Part shown: piece by piece, positions 8,223-17,043 of the stretch
Position numbering within the stretch: position 1 is the first letter of the stretch
How the letters are laid out: each line of letters begins with the position of its first letter
NCBI GenBank assembly: GCA_964345475.1
Contig: CAYFQW010000011.1
Coordinates: 1 to 44,205, forward strand
Length of the DNA: 44,205 nt
DNA from: WRIS01 sp964345475
GTDB lineage: Bacteria > Actinomycetota > Coriobacteriia > Coriobacteriales > Eggerthellaceae
Direction of reading: 5' to 3'
Program-made: the position numbers and the translations under genes
The notes under the pieces: generated by a model
What the model was told of the DNA's origin: nothing
Databases searched by the model: none
The model's input: only the letters and a program-made list of their open reading frames with translations

Positions 8223-9794
8223 CTAAACGTTTGCCGAAGGCGAAAACTGCTCTTTGAATGCATTGACTGCCGCATCCAGGGAGCTCTCGATATCTTCGGT
8301 GAACTTTTTCTCGCGTACAATAGCCTCAAGGATTTCAGCTTTTGACCCACGAAGGTATTGGAGAAGCTCATTACGGAAACGAACAACATCTTCAACAGCC
8401 ACATCGTCCAATAAACCATGGCCACCAACGTAGACGGCAACTGCTTGCTCCTCAACGGGCATTGGCACGTAGCGTCCCTGTTTAAGAAGCTCAGTCATAC
8501 GAGCTCCTCGGTTCAGCTGGTCGGTCGTTGCTTTATCAAGATCGCTTCCGAACTGGGTAAAGGCTTGAAGTTCACGATATGCCGCCAAATCGAGACGGAG
8601 CGTTCCTGCAACCTGCTTCATTGCTTTAATCTGAGCAGAGCCTCCAACACGTGATACTGAAATACCGACGTTGATAGCAGGACGCTGCCCTTGGAAAAAC
8701 AGGTCGGTCTGCAAGAATATCTGACCATCAGTAATAGAGATAACGTTTGTAGGGATGTAGGCAGAAACGTCACCTGCCTGAGTTTCGATGATAGGCAGGG
8801 CCGTAAGAGAGCCTGCTCCATTTTCCTCAGACAGCTTAATAGCACGCTCAAGCAGACGAGAGTGCAGGTAAAATACGTCACCAGGATACGCCTCACGTCC
8901 AGGAGGACGGCGAAGCGTCAAGGACATCTGACGGTAGGCAACAGCCTGCTTTGAGAGATCGTCATAGACACAGAGTACATGGCGACCAGGATTGTCTGCG
9001 TTTGCCGGCTTTCCATTTTCTCCATTATACATGAAATACTCGCCTATAGCCGCGCCGGCCATAGGGGCGATATATTGCAAAGGAGCAGAATCTGAAGCAG
9101 TAGCTGAGACAATGATAGTGTAGTCGAGAGCACCGTGGCGCTCGAGATTCTCTACGATGCCAGCAACAGTCGAAGCCTTTTGCCCAATGGCAACATAAAT
9201 GCAAATCATGTCCTTGCCTTTTTGGTTGATGATAGCATCAACAGCAATGGACGTTTTTCCTGTTTGGCGATCTCCGATGATTAACTCGCGCTGGCCTCGG
9301 CCGATAGGAATCATTGAATCGATTCCCAAAATACCTGTCTGCATCGGCTCATGAACGGGCTGGCGATCGATAACACCGGGTGCCCTGAACTCAACTGGGC
9401 GCACACCCTCGGCCTCTATCGGGCCTTTACCATCAATAGGCATGCCCAGGGGATTCACGACGCGTCCAAGCATTCCTCTTCCCGAAGGAACTTCAACGAT
9501 ACGACCTGTAGTACGGACATCGTCATTTTCTTTAATAGCGGTGACGTCACCAAGGAGCACAGCGCCCACTTCGTCTTCTTCAAGGTTCTGAGCCAAGCCA
9601 TATACGGTCTTTCCGGTGGAACTGACGAACTCTAAGAGCTCACCAGCCATAGCGTTTCTCAAACCATTGATGCGGGCAATACCATCGCCCACTTGTATTA
9701 CTGTACCAATTTCACGTGACTCGACACTCGTGCTAATAGCGTCGAGCTGTTTGCGCAGTGCGTCGTCAATAGACTGTGCGGTGATTTCAGTCAC
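8223..9794 (-). CDS. atpA: F1F0 ATP synthase subunit alpha
   Basis: This is the non-catalytic nucleotide-binding alpha subunit of F1 (523 aa). The P-loop is GDRQTGKTS. The conserved block PAINVGISVSRVGGSAQ and a typical C-terminal helical domain are present. The start is GTG at 9794, whose first base is also the last base of the atpH TAG stop, so translation is coupled. Ribosome site GGAGG or AAGG lies upstream inside the end of atpH. Confidence 0.98.
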   Translation of the reverse strand: MTEITAQSIDDALRKQLDAISTSVESREIGTVIQVGDGIARINGLRNAMAGELLEFVSSTGKTVYGLAQNLEEDEVGAVLLGDVTAIKENDDVRTTGRIVEVPSGRGMLGRVVNPLGMPIDGKGPIEAEGVRPVEFRAPGVIDRQPVHEPMQTGILGIDSMIPIGRGQRELIIGDRQTGKTSIAVDAIINQKGKDMICIYVAIGQKASTVAGIVENLERHGALDYTIIVSATASDSAPLQYIAPMAGAAIGEYFMYNGENGKPANADNPGRHVLCVYDDLSKQAVAYRQMSLTLRRPPGREAYPGDVFYLHSRLLERAIKLSEENGAGSLTALPIIETQAGDVSAYIPTNVISITDGQIFLQTDLFFQGQRPAINVGISVSRVGGSAQIKAMKQVAGTLRLDLAAYRELQAFTQFGSDLDKATTDQLNRGARMTELLKQGRYVPMPVEEQAVAVYVGGHGLLDDVAVEDVVRFRNELLQYLRGSKAEILEAIVREKKFTEDIESSLDAAVNAFKEQFSPSANV

Positions 9795-10378
9795 TAGCCT
9801 TCACCTCCATCTGTAGTCGTTTTCAACACTCTGCGAGCGCTTTCAAGCTGCGAAACAATGCTTGCATCAATTCGCTTGCCTTGTGCACTCATGATGATAC
9901 CGCCCAATAGAGACTCGTCTATGCTCTCGCGCAAGACGACATTTTTCCCTAAGTCTGTAGCGGTTTTCTTTTCAATACGTTGCCGCAAACTATCGTTGAG
10001 AGCTACTTTCGTAGTAACATCAACGACGACGATTCCGAGCTTATTTTCTAAAAGCTGATTGTAGCTTGTATAAACCTGGGTCAGATACCCCATGTTGCCA
10101 CGTTCAGCCATAACACCAAGCACCTCAACGAGCAGAGAGTCAAACCCAAGTTCGGAGAAGGTGTTTTTTATCAGCTCGCTGTTTTTCTCTGGACTACCGC
10201 CCGAGTCTGCCAAGGCATTCTTAAGCTCAATACTTGATCGTACATATTTCGCAACAGTATGTAACTGTTCGCGGCCATCCAAAACCCTCTCCTGTCCACC
10301 GGCCTCATACAAGGCATCGAGAAGTACGGCTGCGTAAGTTGCAACTTCTTCTTTTAAGACAAGACGATTAGTTGGCAT
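9794..10378 (-). CDS. atpH: F1F0 ATP synthase subunit delta
   Basis: This is the peripheral-stalk delta subunit (OSCP), linking F1 to the b subunit (about 194 aa from the chosen start). The N-terminal helical bundle begins near TYAAVLLDALYEAGG. The C-terminal signature is KLGIVVVDVTTKVALND, followed by DESLLGGIIMSAQGKRIDAS. I prefer ATG 10378 (MPTNRLVLKEEV), with AGG 8 nt upstream and an 11-nt overlap with the end of atpF. In-frame ATGs at 10402 and 10396 lack a ribosome site. Confidence 0.93.
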   Translation of the reverse strand: MPTNRLVLKEEVATYAAVLLDALYEAGGQERVLDGREQLHTVAKYVRSSIELKNALADSGGSPEKNSELIKNTFSELGFDSLLVEVLGVMAERGNMGYLTQVYTSYNQLLENKLGIVVVDVTTKVALNDSLRQRIEKKTATDLGKNVVLRESIDESLLGGIIMSAQGKRIDASIVSQLESARRVLKTTTDGGEG

Positions 10379-10991
10379 TGAGGGTACCTGCCTCATCGAC
10401 ATAACGCTCTATGATCTTGCGGTGCTCCTCTTCGCTGATGTCGCTCCCGATAAGACGGGACGCAACAGCGATTGAAGTATCGGCGATCGAGTCTTGCAAC
10501 TCTGCAATAGCCGCTTTCTTTTCTGCCTCTATAGCAGTTTTTGCTTTTGAAATCATTGCGCTGGCTTCTGCTTGAGCCTTTGCGGTGATTTCTGCCTTGG
10601 CTGCCTCGCCTGTGCTTTTTGCATCGGCAATAATCTGGCTTGCCTGTGCACGCGATTCTGCTAACTGCTGCTTGTACTCTTCTAAAATACGCTCACTTTC
10701 GATGCGGGCTGCCTCTGACTTCTCGAGGGATTCACGTATGTTGGTTTCCCGTTTTTCGAGCATGCCAGCAAACACGGGCCAACCGAATTTACCGAGCACA
10801 AACAATAGAATCAAGAAAGCGATCAGCATTGGAATGAACTCCGCCAAATTAGGCAGGAGCACGCCAATACCACCTTCAGATGCACCTTCTTCGCTTGCAA
10901 AAGCAAGTGCAGGAAAAGCAATAGAAGCACAGCTAATAAACAAGGCAAGAACAGCACCTCGCGTAAAGCGTTTTTTTGCTTCAATTTTCAC
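10368..10991 (-). CDS. atpF: F1F0 ATP synthase subunit b, with a signal-like N-terminal segment
   Basis: This is the peripheral-stalk b subunit (207 aa). One transmembrane helix (LAEFIPMLIAFLILLFVLG) is followed by a long charged coiled coil containing repeated ESERILEEYKQQLAESRAQA-like heptads. Unusually, an extra hydrophobic segment precedes it: KRFTRGAVLALFISCASIAF ending in ALAFASEEG, which resembles a cleavable signal peptide or an extra membrane helix. The start is GTG 10991, because AGGAGG lies exactly 7 nt upstream. An ATG at 10997 is only 1 nt from that site, and longer frames overlap atpE. Confidence 0.93.
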   Translation of the reverse strand: MKIEAKKRFTRGAVLALFISCASIAFPALAFASEEGASEGGIGVLLPNLAEFIPMLIAFLILLFVLGKFGWPVFAGMLEKRETNIRESLEKSEAARIESERILEEYKQQLAESRAQASQIIADAKSTGEAAKAEITAKAQAEASAMISKAKTAIEAEKKAAIAELQDSIADTSIAVASRLIGSDISEEEHRKIIERYVDEAGTLNAN

Positions 10992-10998
10992 TTGCATT

Positions 10999-11006
10999 CC
11001 TCCTTT
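10999..11006 (-). promoter_or_regulatory. Ribosome-binding site that decides the atpF start
   Basis: The minus strand reads AAAGGAGG here. Its spacing is 7 nt to GTG 10991 but only 1 nt to ATG 10997, which favours the GTG start. Confidence 0.6.
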
Positions 11007-11037
11007 GACCTTACTTGTAATTTCAATAAGACCAAGG

Positions 11038-11256
11038 TTAGACAATGAAAGCCAAAACGAAGCCGAGAATAGCAAGGGCCTCAGCAAGAGCGGCGCCGAT
11101 AATGAAGTTGGTGAACAGACGGCCAGCCATTTCAGGTTGGCGAGCAGTGGCTGTACAACAACCATAACAAGCAATACCGATACCGATTCCTGGGCCGATT
11201 GCTGCCAATCCAAAACCTACAAGCTTCATAGCGTTTAACACGAGAACTGCTTCCAC
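11038..11256 (-). CDS. atpE: F1F0 ATP synthase subunit c (proteolipid)
   Basis: This is the c-ring subunit that carries ions across the membrane (72 aa). Two hydrophobic helices flank the conserved loop ARQPE. The ion-binding carboxylate is the Glu in GAALAEALAILG. The residue after it is Ala, not the Ser/Thr of sodium-binding rings, so protons are the likely ion. The first helix ends in an unusual ACYGCCTATARQ, with three cysteines just before the polar loop. The start is GTG 11256, with AGGAGG 5 nt upstream; a longer frame from 11307 has no ribosome site. Confidence 0.95.
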   Translation of the reverse strand: MEAVLVLNAMKLVGFGLAAIGPGIGIGIACYGCCTATARQPEMAGRLFTNFIIGAALAEALAILGFVLAFIV

Positions 11257-11350
11257 AATTTCCTCCTTTAACTGTTTTGGTTTATTCCAAAAACACTTAA
11301 TGACCAATATAAAAGCTAACTGACCGTGGATCAGTCAGTTGAACCCCGAA

Positions 11351-12136
11351 CTAATGATCTGATGTCGCTAACGAGATGTATACTGCGCTCAGAATCGTAA
11401 ATATATATGCTTGCAGGAAAGCTACCAGCACTTCCAGCGCATACATAGCTATCAATAAAACTACCCATACGACAGCTGGTAGGAATAATACAAATTGTGC
11501 CTGCTGAACTGCAGTTGTTATAAATACCGAAGTTGCTAAGGCAAAAATACCAAGCACTATATGGCCTGCAAACATGTTGCCATAAAGACGAACAGCAAGC
11601 GTAAGGGCGCGTATGAGCGTAGAGATAAATTCTAGAACCCAAATGATAGGAACCATCACTATGGGGAGCCCTGAAGGAACGATACTTGCGAGATACCCGA
11701 GTCCTCCGTGTGTTTTGATGCCCTGAACGACGAAATAGACGAATGAAGTGAGTGACAGTACCCAAGTGATGCTAATGGTGCCGGTAGGTGTCATACATCC
11801 TGGAATAAGTCCTACAAAGTTTGAAACAAGTATGAAAAAGAAAAGAGTTGCTAGAAATGGAACATGTTTTTTATAGCCGTGCCCGATAACACCTTCGCTA
11901 ATATCCTTTCGGACAAACTCATAGCCATACTCGACCATGTTGATAAATTTGTTTTGAGGAATCAAGGTCAAACGCCTTGATGTGAAGAGTACTACCAGAA
12001 GCACGATGGCCAAGCATATAAGCATCCACACCGTAAAATTGGTCAAGCCCGTATTCCCCGAACCCCAGATGTAGGCAGAAGATAAGTCACCTTGTAGGTG
12101 GCCTGCATCCGCAGAAAGTTTTTCAAGAGCGTCCAC
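11351..12136 (-). CDS. atpB: F1F0 ATP synthase subunit a
   Basis: This is the membrane stator subunit that forms the ion half-channels (261 aa, five to six membrane helices). The essential arginine lies in LAVRLYGNMFAGH. The block SNFVGLIPGCMTPTG is also typical. The start is GTG 12136, with AAAGG 7 nt upstream. It begins 14 nt after the small membrane gene and is followed by atpE after about 95 nt. Confidence 0.96.
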   Translation of the reverse strand: MDALEKLSADAGHLQGDLSSAYIWGSGNTGLTNFTVWMLICLAIVLLVVLFTSRRLTLIPQNKFINMVEYGYEFVRKDISEGVIGHGYKKHVPFLATLFFFILVSNFVGLIPGCMTPTGTISITWVLSLTSFVYFVVQGIKTHGGLGYLASIVPSGLPIVMVPIIWVLEFISTLIRALTLAVRLYGNMFAGHIVLGIFALATSVFITTAVQQAQFVLFLPAVVWVVLLIAMYALEVLVAFLQAYIFTILSAVYISLATSDH

Positions 12137-12150
12137 GTATCAACCTTTCC

Positions 12151-12486
12151 TTATTTCCGTACCTGCTTATGCACGCCAAATCCTATAGCGGAGAGGCATA
12201 GAGCAAAAACCTCCGCCAAACAAAAGGGCAGTATTAACTCTCGTGCTAAGAATAGACACAAGGCCGTCAATACAACCAATACAGCAAGGGACGCAAAAAA
12301 CGCTAGGAGTATGATGCTTGCATAACCAAAGTTGCTCGTTTTTGTTACGTTTTTTGACGACCGCACTCCTAAGGCTAAAGGCAAAAAACCTAGTATCCCG
12401 GATGCGATGCCAGAAAATATCGCGACTATCGTATATATTTTTCTAATTCCCTTACTTTCAACATTTGTATCTAATTTGTTGCTCAA
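12151..12486 (-). CDS. Small membrane protein at the head of the atp operon (AtpI position)
   Basis: This 111-residue protein has about three to four hydrophobic segments (IYTIVAIFSGIASGILGFLP, ASIILLAFFASLAVLVVLTA, ILPFCLAEVFALCLSAIGFG). It sits immediately before atpB, where atpI is found in many bacteria. AtpI-type proteins help assemble the c ring or import ions. Sequence similarity is too weak to name it from motifs alone, so the call rests on position, size and topology. The start is uncertain: TTG 12486 has no clear ribosome site. Confidence 0.6.
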   Translation of the reverse strand: MSNKLDTNVESKGIRKIYTIVAIFSGIASGILGFLPLALGVRSSKNVTKTSNFGYASIILLAFFASLAVLVVLTALCLFLARELILPFCLAEVFALCLSAIGFGVHKQVRK

Positions 12487-12626
12487 GCAACCAATGATGC
12501 ATAGTAGCCTATGATAATGCCGCTTACCCGAAAAACTTTAAAAAATGCCAAAAAATATGGGCAGCGGTTATTTATGCGAAGAACTGGTGTTTTTTGAAGG
12601 AAATATTCTTCTTTTCCAAAAAATAA

Positions 12627-12652
12627 AACCCCTCGCTATCCATTGAGGGGTT
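12627..12652 (-). terminator. Terminator between dCMP deaminase and the atp operon
   Basis: On the minus strand AACCCCTC and GAGGGGTT form a perfect 8-bp stem around a 10-nt loop. They are followed by TTATTTTTTGG. It lies 33 nt after the dCMP deaminase stop, so the rpiB/glyA/upp unit and the atp operon are probably separate transcripts. Confidence 0.85.
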
Positions 12653-12685
12653 GTCTAGAAATCCTCCAGTGTGTACCTGCAATAC

Positions 12686-13168
12686 CTATTCTTCAGCCTT
12701 TTGCTCAAACACTCTCAACTTAATTCCAGCTTCGTTGAGCATGGACATAGCGAGCTCGTCATCGTAAGGATTCTCGTACACAACCTCGACTATACCTGCG
12801 TTAATGATCATCTTGGCGCATACAACACAGGGTTGGGTGGTAACGTAAATCGTTGAGTCAGCGATATTGATACCGTACTTAGCTGCCTGGATGATAGCAT
12901 TCTGCTCTCCATGCAAGCCGCGGCATATCTCATGCCTTTGCCCAGAAGGCACACCGAGTTGAGATCTCAAACAGCCCACTTCGTCGCAATGGGAGATCCC
13001 TGTAGGAACACCATTGTACCCCGTGGCCAAAATGCGCTTGTCCTTAACGACTATCGCTCCAACGGCACGCCGCATGCATGTGGTGCGGGCAGCGACCTCA
13101 TGCGCTAATTTCATAAAGTATTCATCCCAAGAAGGCCTGCTTTTACTAGGCTTCTCCGAAGCACCCAT
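12686..13168 (-). CDS. dCMP deaminase / ComEB-type cytidine-deoxycytidylate deaminase
   Basis: This zinc-dependent enzyme (160 aa) probably converts dCMP to dUMP, feeding dTMP synthesis. The zinc-binding and catalytic motifs are HGEQNA (HxE) and PCVVCAKM (PCxxC). The substrate-binding block GYNGVPTGISHCDE is typical of dCMP deaminases. The ATG at 13168 has GGAAGG 7 nt upstream. It follows upp by 28 nt, in a pyrimidine/one-carbon cluster with upp and glyA (thymidylate synthesis uses the methylene-THF that GlyA makes). Confidence 0.9.
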   Translation of the reverse strand: MGASEKPSKSRPSWDEYFMKLAHEVAARTTCMRRAVGAIVVKDKRILATGYNGVPTGISHCDEVGCLRSQLGVPSGQRHEICRGLHGEQNAIIQAAKYGINIADSTIYVTTQPCVVCAKMIINAGIVEVVYENPYDDELAMSMLNEAGIKLRVFEQKAEE

Positions 13169-13196
13169 GCGCTATCCTTCCAAAAGTAACGATCTG

Positions 13197-13838
13197 TTAT
13201 TTAGTCCCAAAAATACGGTCGCCCGCATCTCCAAGACCAGGAATAATGTAAGCTGTATCTGTGAGACCCTCATCGATGGCACAAGTGTAAATTTGCACCT
13301 TGCTGTCTGAGGCAAGTACTGTTTCTATGCCCTGGGGTGCAGAAACTATCACAACAAGCTTGATGTTTTTAACCCCAAGTTTGCGAAGATACTCTATGGC
13401 AGCTGTAGCGGAACCGCCTGTTGCCAGCATAGGGTCAACCAAAATAACGTCACGCTCTGAGATATCCTCAGGAAGTTTTGCGTAATATTCTACTGGCTCA
13501 AACGTTTCTTCATCCCTGTACATTCCCAAGTGTCCAACGCGCGCTGCTGGAGATAGCTCAAGCAAGCCGTCGACCATACCGAGGCCAGCCCTGAGAATAG
13601 GAACTATCGCAACTTTTTTGCCTTTAATCGACTTGCAAACTGTCTTTGTGATAGGGGTTTCGACTTCCACATCATGCAAAGAAAAGTCACGCGTTGCCTC
13701 GTAGCCCTCAAACAGAGAAATCTCCCGTATGAGCTCACGAAATTGCTTGGAGGACGTTTCCTTATTGCGCAGTATCGACAACTTATGCTGCACCATAGGA
13801 TGATCTACGAGAACAACACGCTCATCAGTTTCTGCCAT
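13197..13838 (-). CDS. upp: Uracil phosphoribosyltransferase
   Basis: Upp makes UMP from uracil and PRPP for pyrimidine salvage (213 aa). The PRPP-binding loop is VDPMLATGGSA. The C-terminal uracil-binding region ends in YIIPGLGDAGDRIFGTK. The chosen ATG 13838 (MAETDERVVL) has GGAAGG 7 nt upstream; an earlier in-frame start would add 15 atypical residues. It lies between glyA and dCMP deaminase. Confidence 0.96.
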   Translation of the reverse strand: MAETDERVVLVDHPMVQHKLSILRNKETSSKQFRELIREISLFEGYEATRDFSLHDVEVETPITKTVCKSIKGKKVAIVPILRAGLGMVDGLLELSPAARVGHLGMYRDEETFEPVEYYAKLPEDISERDVILVDPMLATGGSATAAIEYLRKLGVKNIKLVVIVSAPQGIETVLASDSKVQIYTCAIDEGLTDTAYIIPGLGDAGDRIFGTK

Positions 13839-13899
13839 ACAACAACCTTCCATCTTAGGTTTCACATAGCTTCTAAGGCTCAATCAGTACCTCGTATGT

Positions 13900-15156
13900 T
13901 TAGTATCTGAGTTCAGGATACAGCGGATAACGGTCGGCAAGTTCCTTTACTTTATCCTTGATAGACGTAAGCATCGTTTCGTCTTCAGCATGGAAAACTG
14001 CTTCAGCTATCAACAAGCCTATTTCATAGAAATCTTGGGCTCCAAAACCTCTCGTTGTAGCGGCTGCAGACCCCACCCGAATACCACTCGTAACAAAAGC
14101 TGAGCGTTGTTCGTTGGGAATTGAATTTTTATTTACCGTAAGGCCAACACGTCCGAGGATATCCTCAGCTTCTTTTCCTGAGGTCCCCGATGAAGTAAGA
14201 TCAACCAAACAGAGATGGTTGTCGGTACCACCTGATACTAAGCGGAGGCCACCATCAATCATACCCTCGCCCATACGTCTTGCATTCTCGACTACGTGGT
14301 CAATATAAACCTTGTAATCGTCCTGCAGGGCCTCACCAAAAGAAACAGCCTTACCAGCAATAACATGCATCAAAGGCCCGCCTTGTACTCCAGGAAATAC
14401 TGACTTGTCAACTTTCTTAGCAATACCCTCGTCGTTGCAAAGAATAAATCCGCCTCGAGGGCCACGGAGTGTCTTGTGATTTGTAGATGTCACTATATCG
14501 GCATATGGAACAGGACTAGGATGGACACCTGTTGCCACTAGCCCGGCGATATGTGCCATATCGACCATGAGCAGGGCGTCTACTTCATGGGCGATTTCTG
14601 CCATACGTTTGAAGTCTATAACACGCGGGTATGCGGATGCCCCCGCGACAAGCATGCGAGGCTTTACTTCTTTTGCTATGCGCTCAACCTCGTCATAATC
14701 AATGCGCTCGGTTTCTGAATCTACACCGTAAGATTCTACTTTATACAGCTTGCCTGAGAAGTTCACGGAGGCTCCGTGGGTTAAATGGCCTCCTTGGTCG
14801 AGACTCATACCTAATATAAGGTCACCTGGGTTTATAAGGGCCGAATAAGCAGCAAAGTTAGCAGTTGCACCCGAATGTGGCTGTACGTTTGCATACTTTG
14901 CCCCAAATAACTCACACGCTCTGTCGCGCGCTAAATCCTCAACAAGATCGACCTTTTCGCAGCCACCATAATAACGCTTCCCTGGATATCCTTCGGCGTA
15001 TTTATTGGTAAGAACGCTACCAACTGCATCCATAACCGCTGTTGAAGTAAAGTTTTCCGATGCAATTAGCTCAATACTCGAACGCTGGCGATCTAACTCT
15101 TGAGAGAGTAAATCTGCAACGGCAGGATCGCTTTTTGAAACAAACTCCAAAGACAT
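13900..15156 (-). CDS. glyA: Serine hydroxymethyltransferase
   Basis: This PLP enzyme interconverts serine and glycine while producing 5,10-methylene-tetrahydrofolate (418 aa). The PLP-lysine motif is TSTNHKTLRGPRGG, and the N-terminal block IELIASENF and the YAEGYPGKRYYGG segment are conserved. The ATG at 15156 has AAAGG about 8 nt upstream. A long leader (15157-15478) separates it from rpiB. The rpiB-glyA-upp-(atp) order is widespread in Gram-positive bacteria. Confidence 0.97.
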   Translation of the reverse strand: MSLEFVSKSDPAVADLLSQELDRQRSSIELIASENFTSTAVMDAVGSVLTNKYAEGYPGKRYYGGCEKVDLVEDLARDRACELFGAKYANVQPHSGATANFAAYSALINPGDLILGMSLDQGGHLTHGASVNFSGKLYKVESYGVDSETERIDYDEVERIAKEVKPRMLVAGASAYPRVIDFKRMAEIAHEVDALLMVDMAHIAGLVATGVHPSPVPYADIVTSTNHKTLRGPRGGFILCNDEGIAKKVDKSVFPGVQGGPLMHVIAGKAVSFGEALQDDYKVYIDHVVENARRMGEGMIDGGLRLVSGGTDNHLCLVDLTSSGTSGKEAEDILGRVGLTVNKNSIPNEQRSAFVTSGIRVGSAAATTRGFGAQDFYEIGLLIAEAVFHAEDETMLTSIKDKVKELADRYPLYPELRY

Positions 15157-15478
15157 ACGCTCTACCTTTCTCTTTTTTTTGATGGCGCTATCAAGTTTTC
15201 ACATGGCGTAGAGTGGCCCACACGATAACGGACAGCTACTGTTTCGCCAAATTATGACCAAAAGCCATTATTGCGCATAATGTTGGTGAACGCACCTTTT
15301 TTCAGCAAAATAGAAGGAAGGCGTACAAAACATTCAGAGTAGCGGACACCTATCCAGGAGCATATATTGGTGTATCGGTACAGAGTATGGACTCCGATAG
15401 AGAAAGGGTGTACGTGCCCTGGCTTAAGTTTCGGGCACCGGAGCCGAGCATCGATGTATTGATATGGCGCAGGTAGTC
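15157..15478. other. Non-coding leader between rpiB and glyA
   Basis: This 322-bp stretch holds no plausible gene. It contains small inverted repeats: CATTAT/ATAATG at 15274-15290 and GTGCCC/GGGCAC near 15417-15441, plus TTGAT/ATCAA close to the glyA start. I looked for THF, ZTP and glycine riboswitch cores on the glyA strand and saw none. It presumably holds the glyA promoter and perhaps an rpiB terminator, but neither is convincing. Confidence 0.4.
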
Positions 15479-15913
15479 CTAAGGCAAATTACCAAGCTTT
15501 CTTACTCTCTCTATGTGCCGTCCACCCTCAAAGTCCGTCTGTAAAAAAGAATCAAGGATCTTTTCATTGCTTTCAAGATCCACGAATCTCCCAGACAGAC
15601 AAAGGACATTTGCATCGTTATGCTTGCGGGATAGTTCGGCAAACTCAGGGCTTGTGGCGTTTACCGCCCGAATGCCTGAATGTCGGTTTGCTGCAATTGC
15701 CATACCTACACCTGTGCCACATACGAGCACACCAGAAGTTGCCGTGCCGTCCATGATAAGAGTGGCTAGCTTTGCCGCATAGTCAGGATAGTCCACGCGA
15801 GAATCATCACGCGGACCGCAATCCCGCACGGTATAGCCCCGCTTAGAGAGGTATTCCTTAAGCTCCTCTTTCTGTTCAAACCCAGCATGATCGGAGGCGA
15901 TAGCTATATCCAT
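15479..15913 (-). CDS. rpiB: Ribose-5-phosphate isomerase B (RpiB/LacAB family)
   Basis: This enzyme interconverts ribose-5-phosphate and ribulose-5-phosphate in the pentose phosphate pathway (144 aa). Family motifs are IASDHAGFEQKEEL at the N-terminus, the catalytic-Cys block VCGTGVGMAIAANRHSGIRA, and NDANVLCLSGR. ATG 15913 has GAAGGG 6 nt upstream; the longer frame from 15958 adds 15 unrelated residues. It stands 80 nt downstream of the alpha/beta hydrolase. Confidence 0.95.
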   Translation of the reverse strand: MDIAIASDHAGFEQKEELKEYLSKRGYTVRDCGPRDDSRVDYPDYAAKLATLIMDGTATSGVLVCGTGVGMAIAANRHSGIRAVNATSPEFAELSRKHNDANVLCLSGRFVDLESNEKILDSFLQTDFEGGRHIERVRKLGNLP

Positions 15914-15993
15914 CCTTGTCCCTTCACCGTGTATGTCCAAATTCCAAGAAACAAGCATCCCCCTGAGGGAGAGAGGCTTCTATCGCCAAAGTG

Positions 15994-16983
15994 TCACCCT
16001 TCAACGATTTGCCTGTCAATCCATTCCGCAATATCACTATATACCTCTTCACGTTTCGGACCTTGAAGAACCTCATGACCTACGTTTTCGTATAAAACAA
16101 TGTCGACCGTCTCAAGCCCCGCATGCTTCAGTCTATCTACTGTTTTACGAAGCAGCGAGCCCTTTGGTCCTGCCGCTGGATCCGAAACGCCCGATACGAA
16201 CAATAACGAAAGGTTTTTCGGCACCTTTGCAGCATGCGTTGGCGTAGCAAGCTCTCTACTAAGATCCGCAATGTTGGAATATACTCCTACAGAAAGCGCC
16301 GTATCACACAAGACTGCCTCATTCGCAGACTCATACACATGCCTGCCCTCGGCAGGAACAGCATCCATCTCCGAAATATCGCTTGCTTGCCCTGAGAAAA
16401 CCCCTCCCCAGCTCTTTTGCAATCGCGTACTCTTATAATCCTCCCCCTTAGTTTTTATGAGCAAGCGGGACACCGCACTGTTTACCCATGACCGCAACTT
16501 TGGTTCTTGGACTGAGCCACAGAGGACCATTGCTGCCAAATCTTCGCCATAGCGTGTGCTATAAGCCCTCATAATAAGGCTGCCAAATGAGTAGCCAAGC
16601 ATGATATAAGGAGTTTGCTGGGAAAAACGCGACGCCACCAGCTTACGCAATTCATGAGCGTCTTCAATCAGGATATTTTTTTCTTGCGGGGCGGCCATGC
16701 ACCCCGCTTTTCCAGAATGAGCAAGACTCTCCCCATGGCCCAGCAAATCTTGGGCACAAACCACAAAGCCCCGCGAGGCCAAATATTGTGCAAGCTCGCG
16801 GTAAAACCCCGCATGCTCCCACATCCCGTGGCTTATTTGGATGATCGCCTTAGAACTTGTCTGGTTAGACTCTGGCGTCCAAAGATGTGCCCTGATTTGA
16901 GTTTCCCCGTCCGAAGACAGATAGCCCACACGCACCACTTTTATGCCAGGAGCAGTGTCCCGACCTTTTTTATGTGATCCCAT
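15994..16983 (-). CDS. Alpha/beta hydrolase (monoacylglycerol lipase / lysophospholipase-like)
   Basis: This is a serine hydrolase of 329 aa. The oxyanion block is ISHGMWEHAGFYRELAQYL and the nucleophile elbow is GYSFGS. The acid is probably the Asp in SGVSDPA and the His is in NVGHEVLQG. This arrangement matches the serine-aminopeptidase-S33/monoacylglycerol-lipase group. The substrate cannot be read from sequence. There is no signal peptide from the chosen ATG 16983 (GGAGGG 4 nt upstream); a longer in-frame extension to 17118 lacks support and would cross the small-RNA locus. It is divergent from the hdr operon. Confidence 0.85.
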   Translation of the reverse strand: MGSHKKGRDTAPGIKVVRVGYLSSDGETQIRAHLWTPESNQTSSKAIIQISHGMWEHAGFYRELAQYLASRGFVVCAQDLLGHGESLAHSGKAGCMAAPQEKNILIEDAHELRKLVASRFSQQTPYIMLGYSFGSLIMRAYSTRYGEDLAAMVLCGSVQEPKLRSWVNSAVSRLLIKTKGEDYKSTRLQKSWGGVFSGQASDISEMDAVPAEGRHVYESANEAVLCDTALSVGVYSNIADLSRELATPTHAAKVPKNLSLLFVSGVSDPAAGPKGSLLRKTVDRLKHAGLETVDIVLYENVGHEVLQGPKREEVYSDIAEWIDRQIVEG

Positions 16984-17043
16984 TTTTCCCTCCAAAAAAT
17001 TGGCTTTCACGAATCTTGTTATACTGAAAAAATAAGGCACTCT

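Noticed and set aside
10585..11238. Plus-strand frame of 217 codons
   Set aside because: It is antisense to atpF and atpE; the length is explained by the biased codon use of the real genes.
15157..15478. Folate, ZTP or glycine riboswitch before glyA
   Set aside because: The conserved cores of these riboswitches are not visible on the glyA strand.
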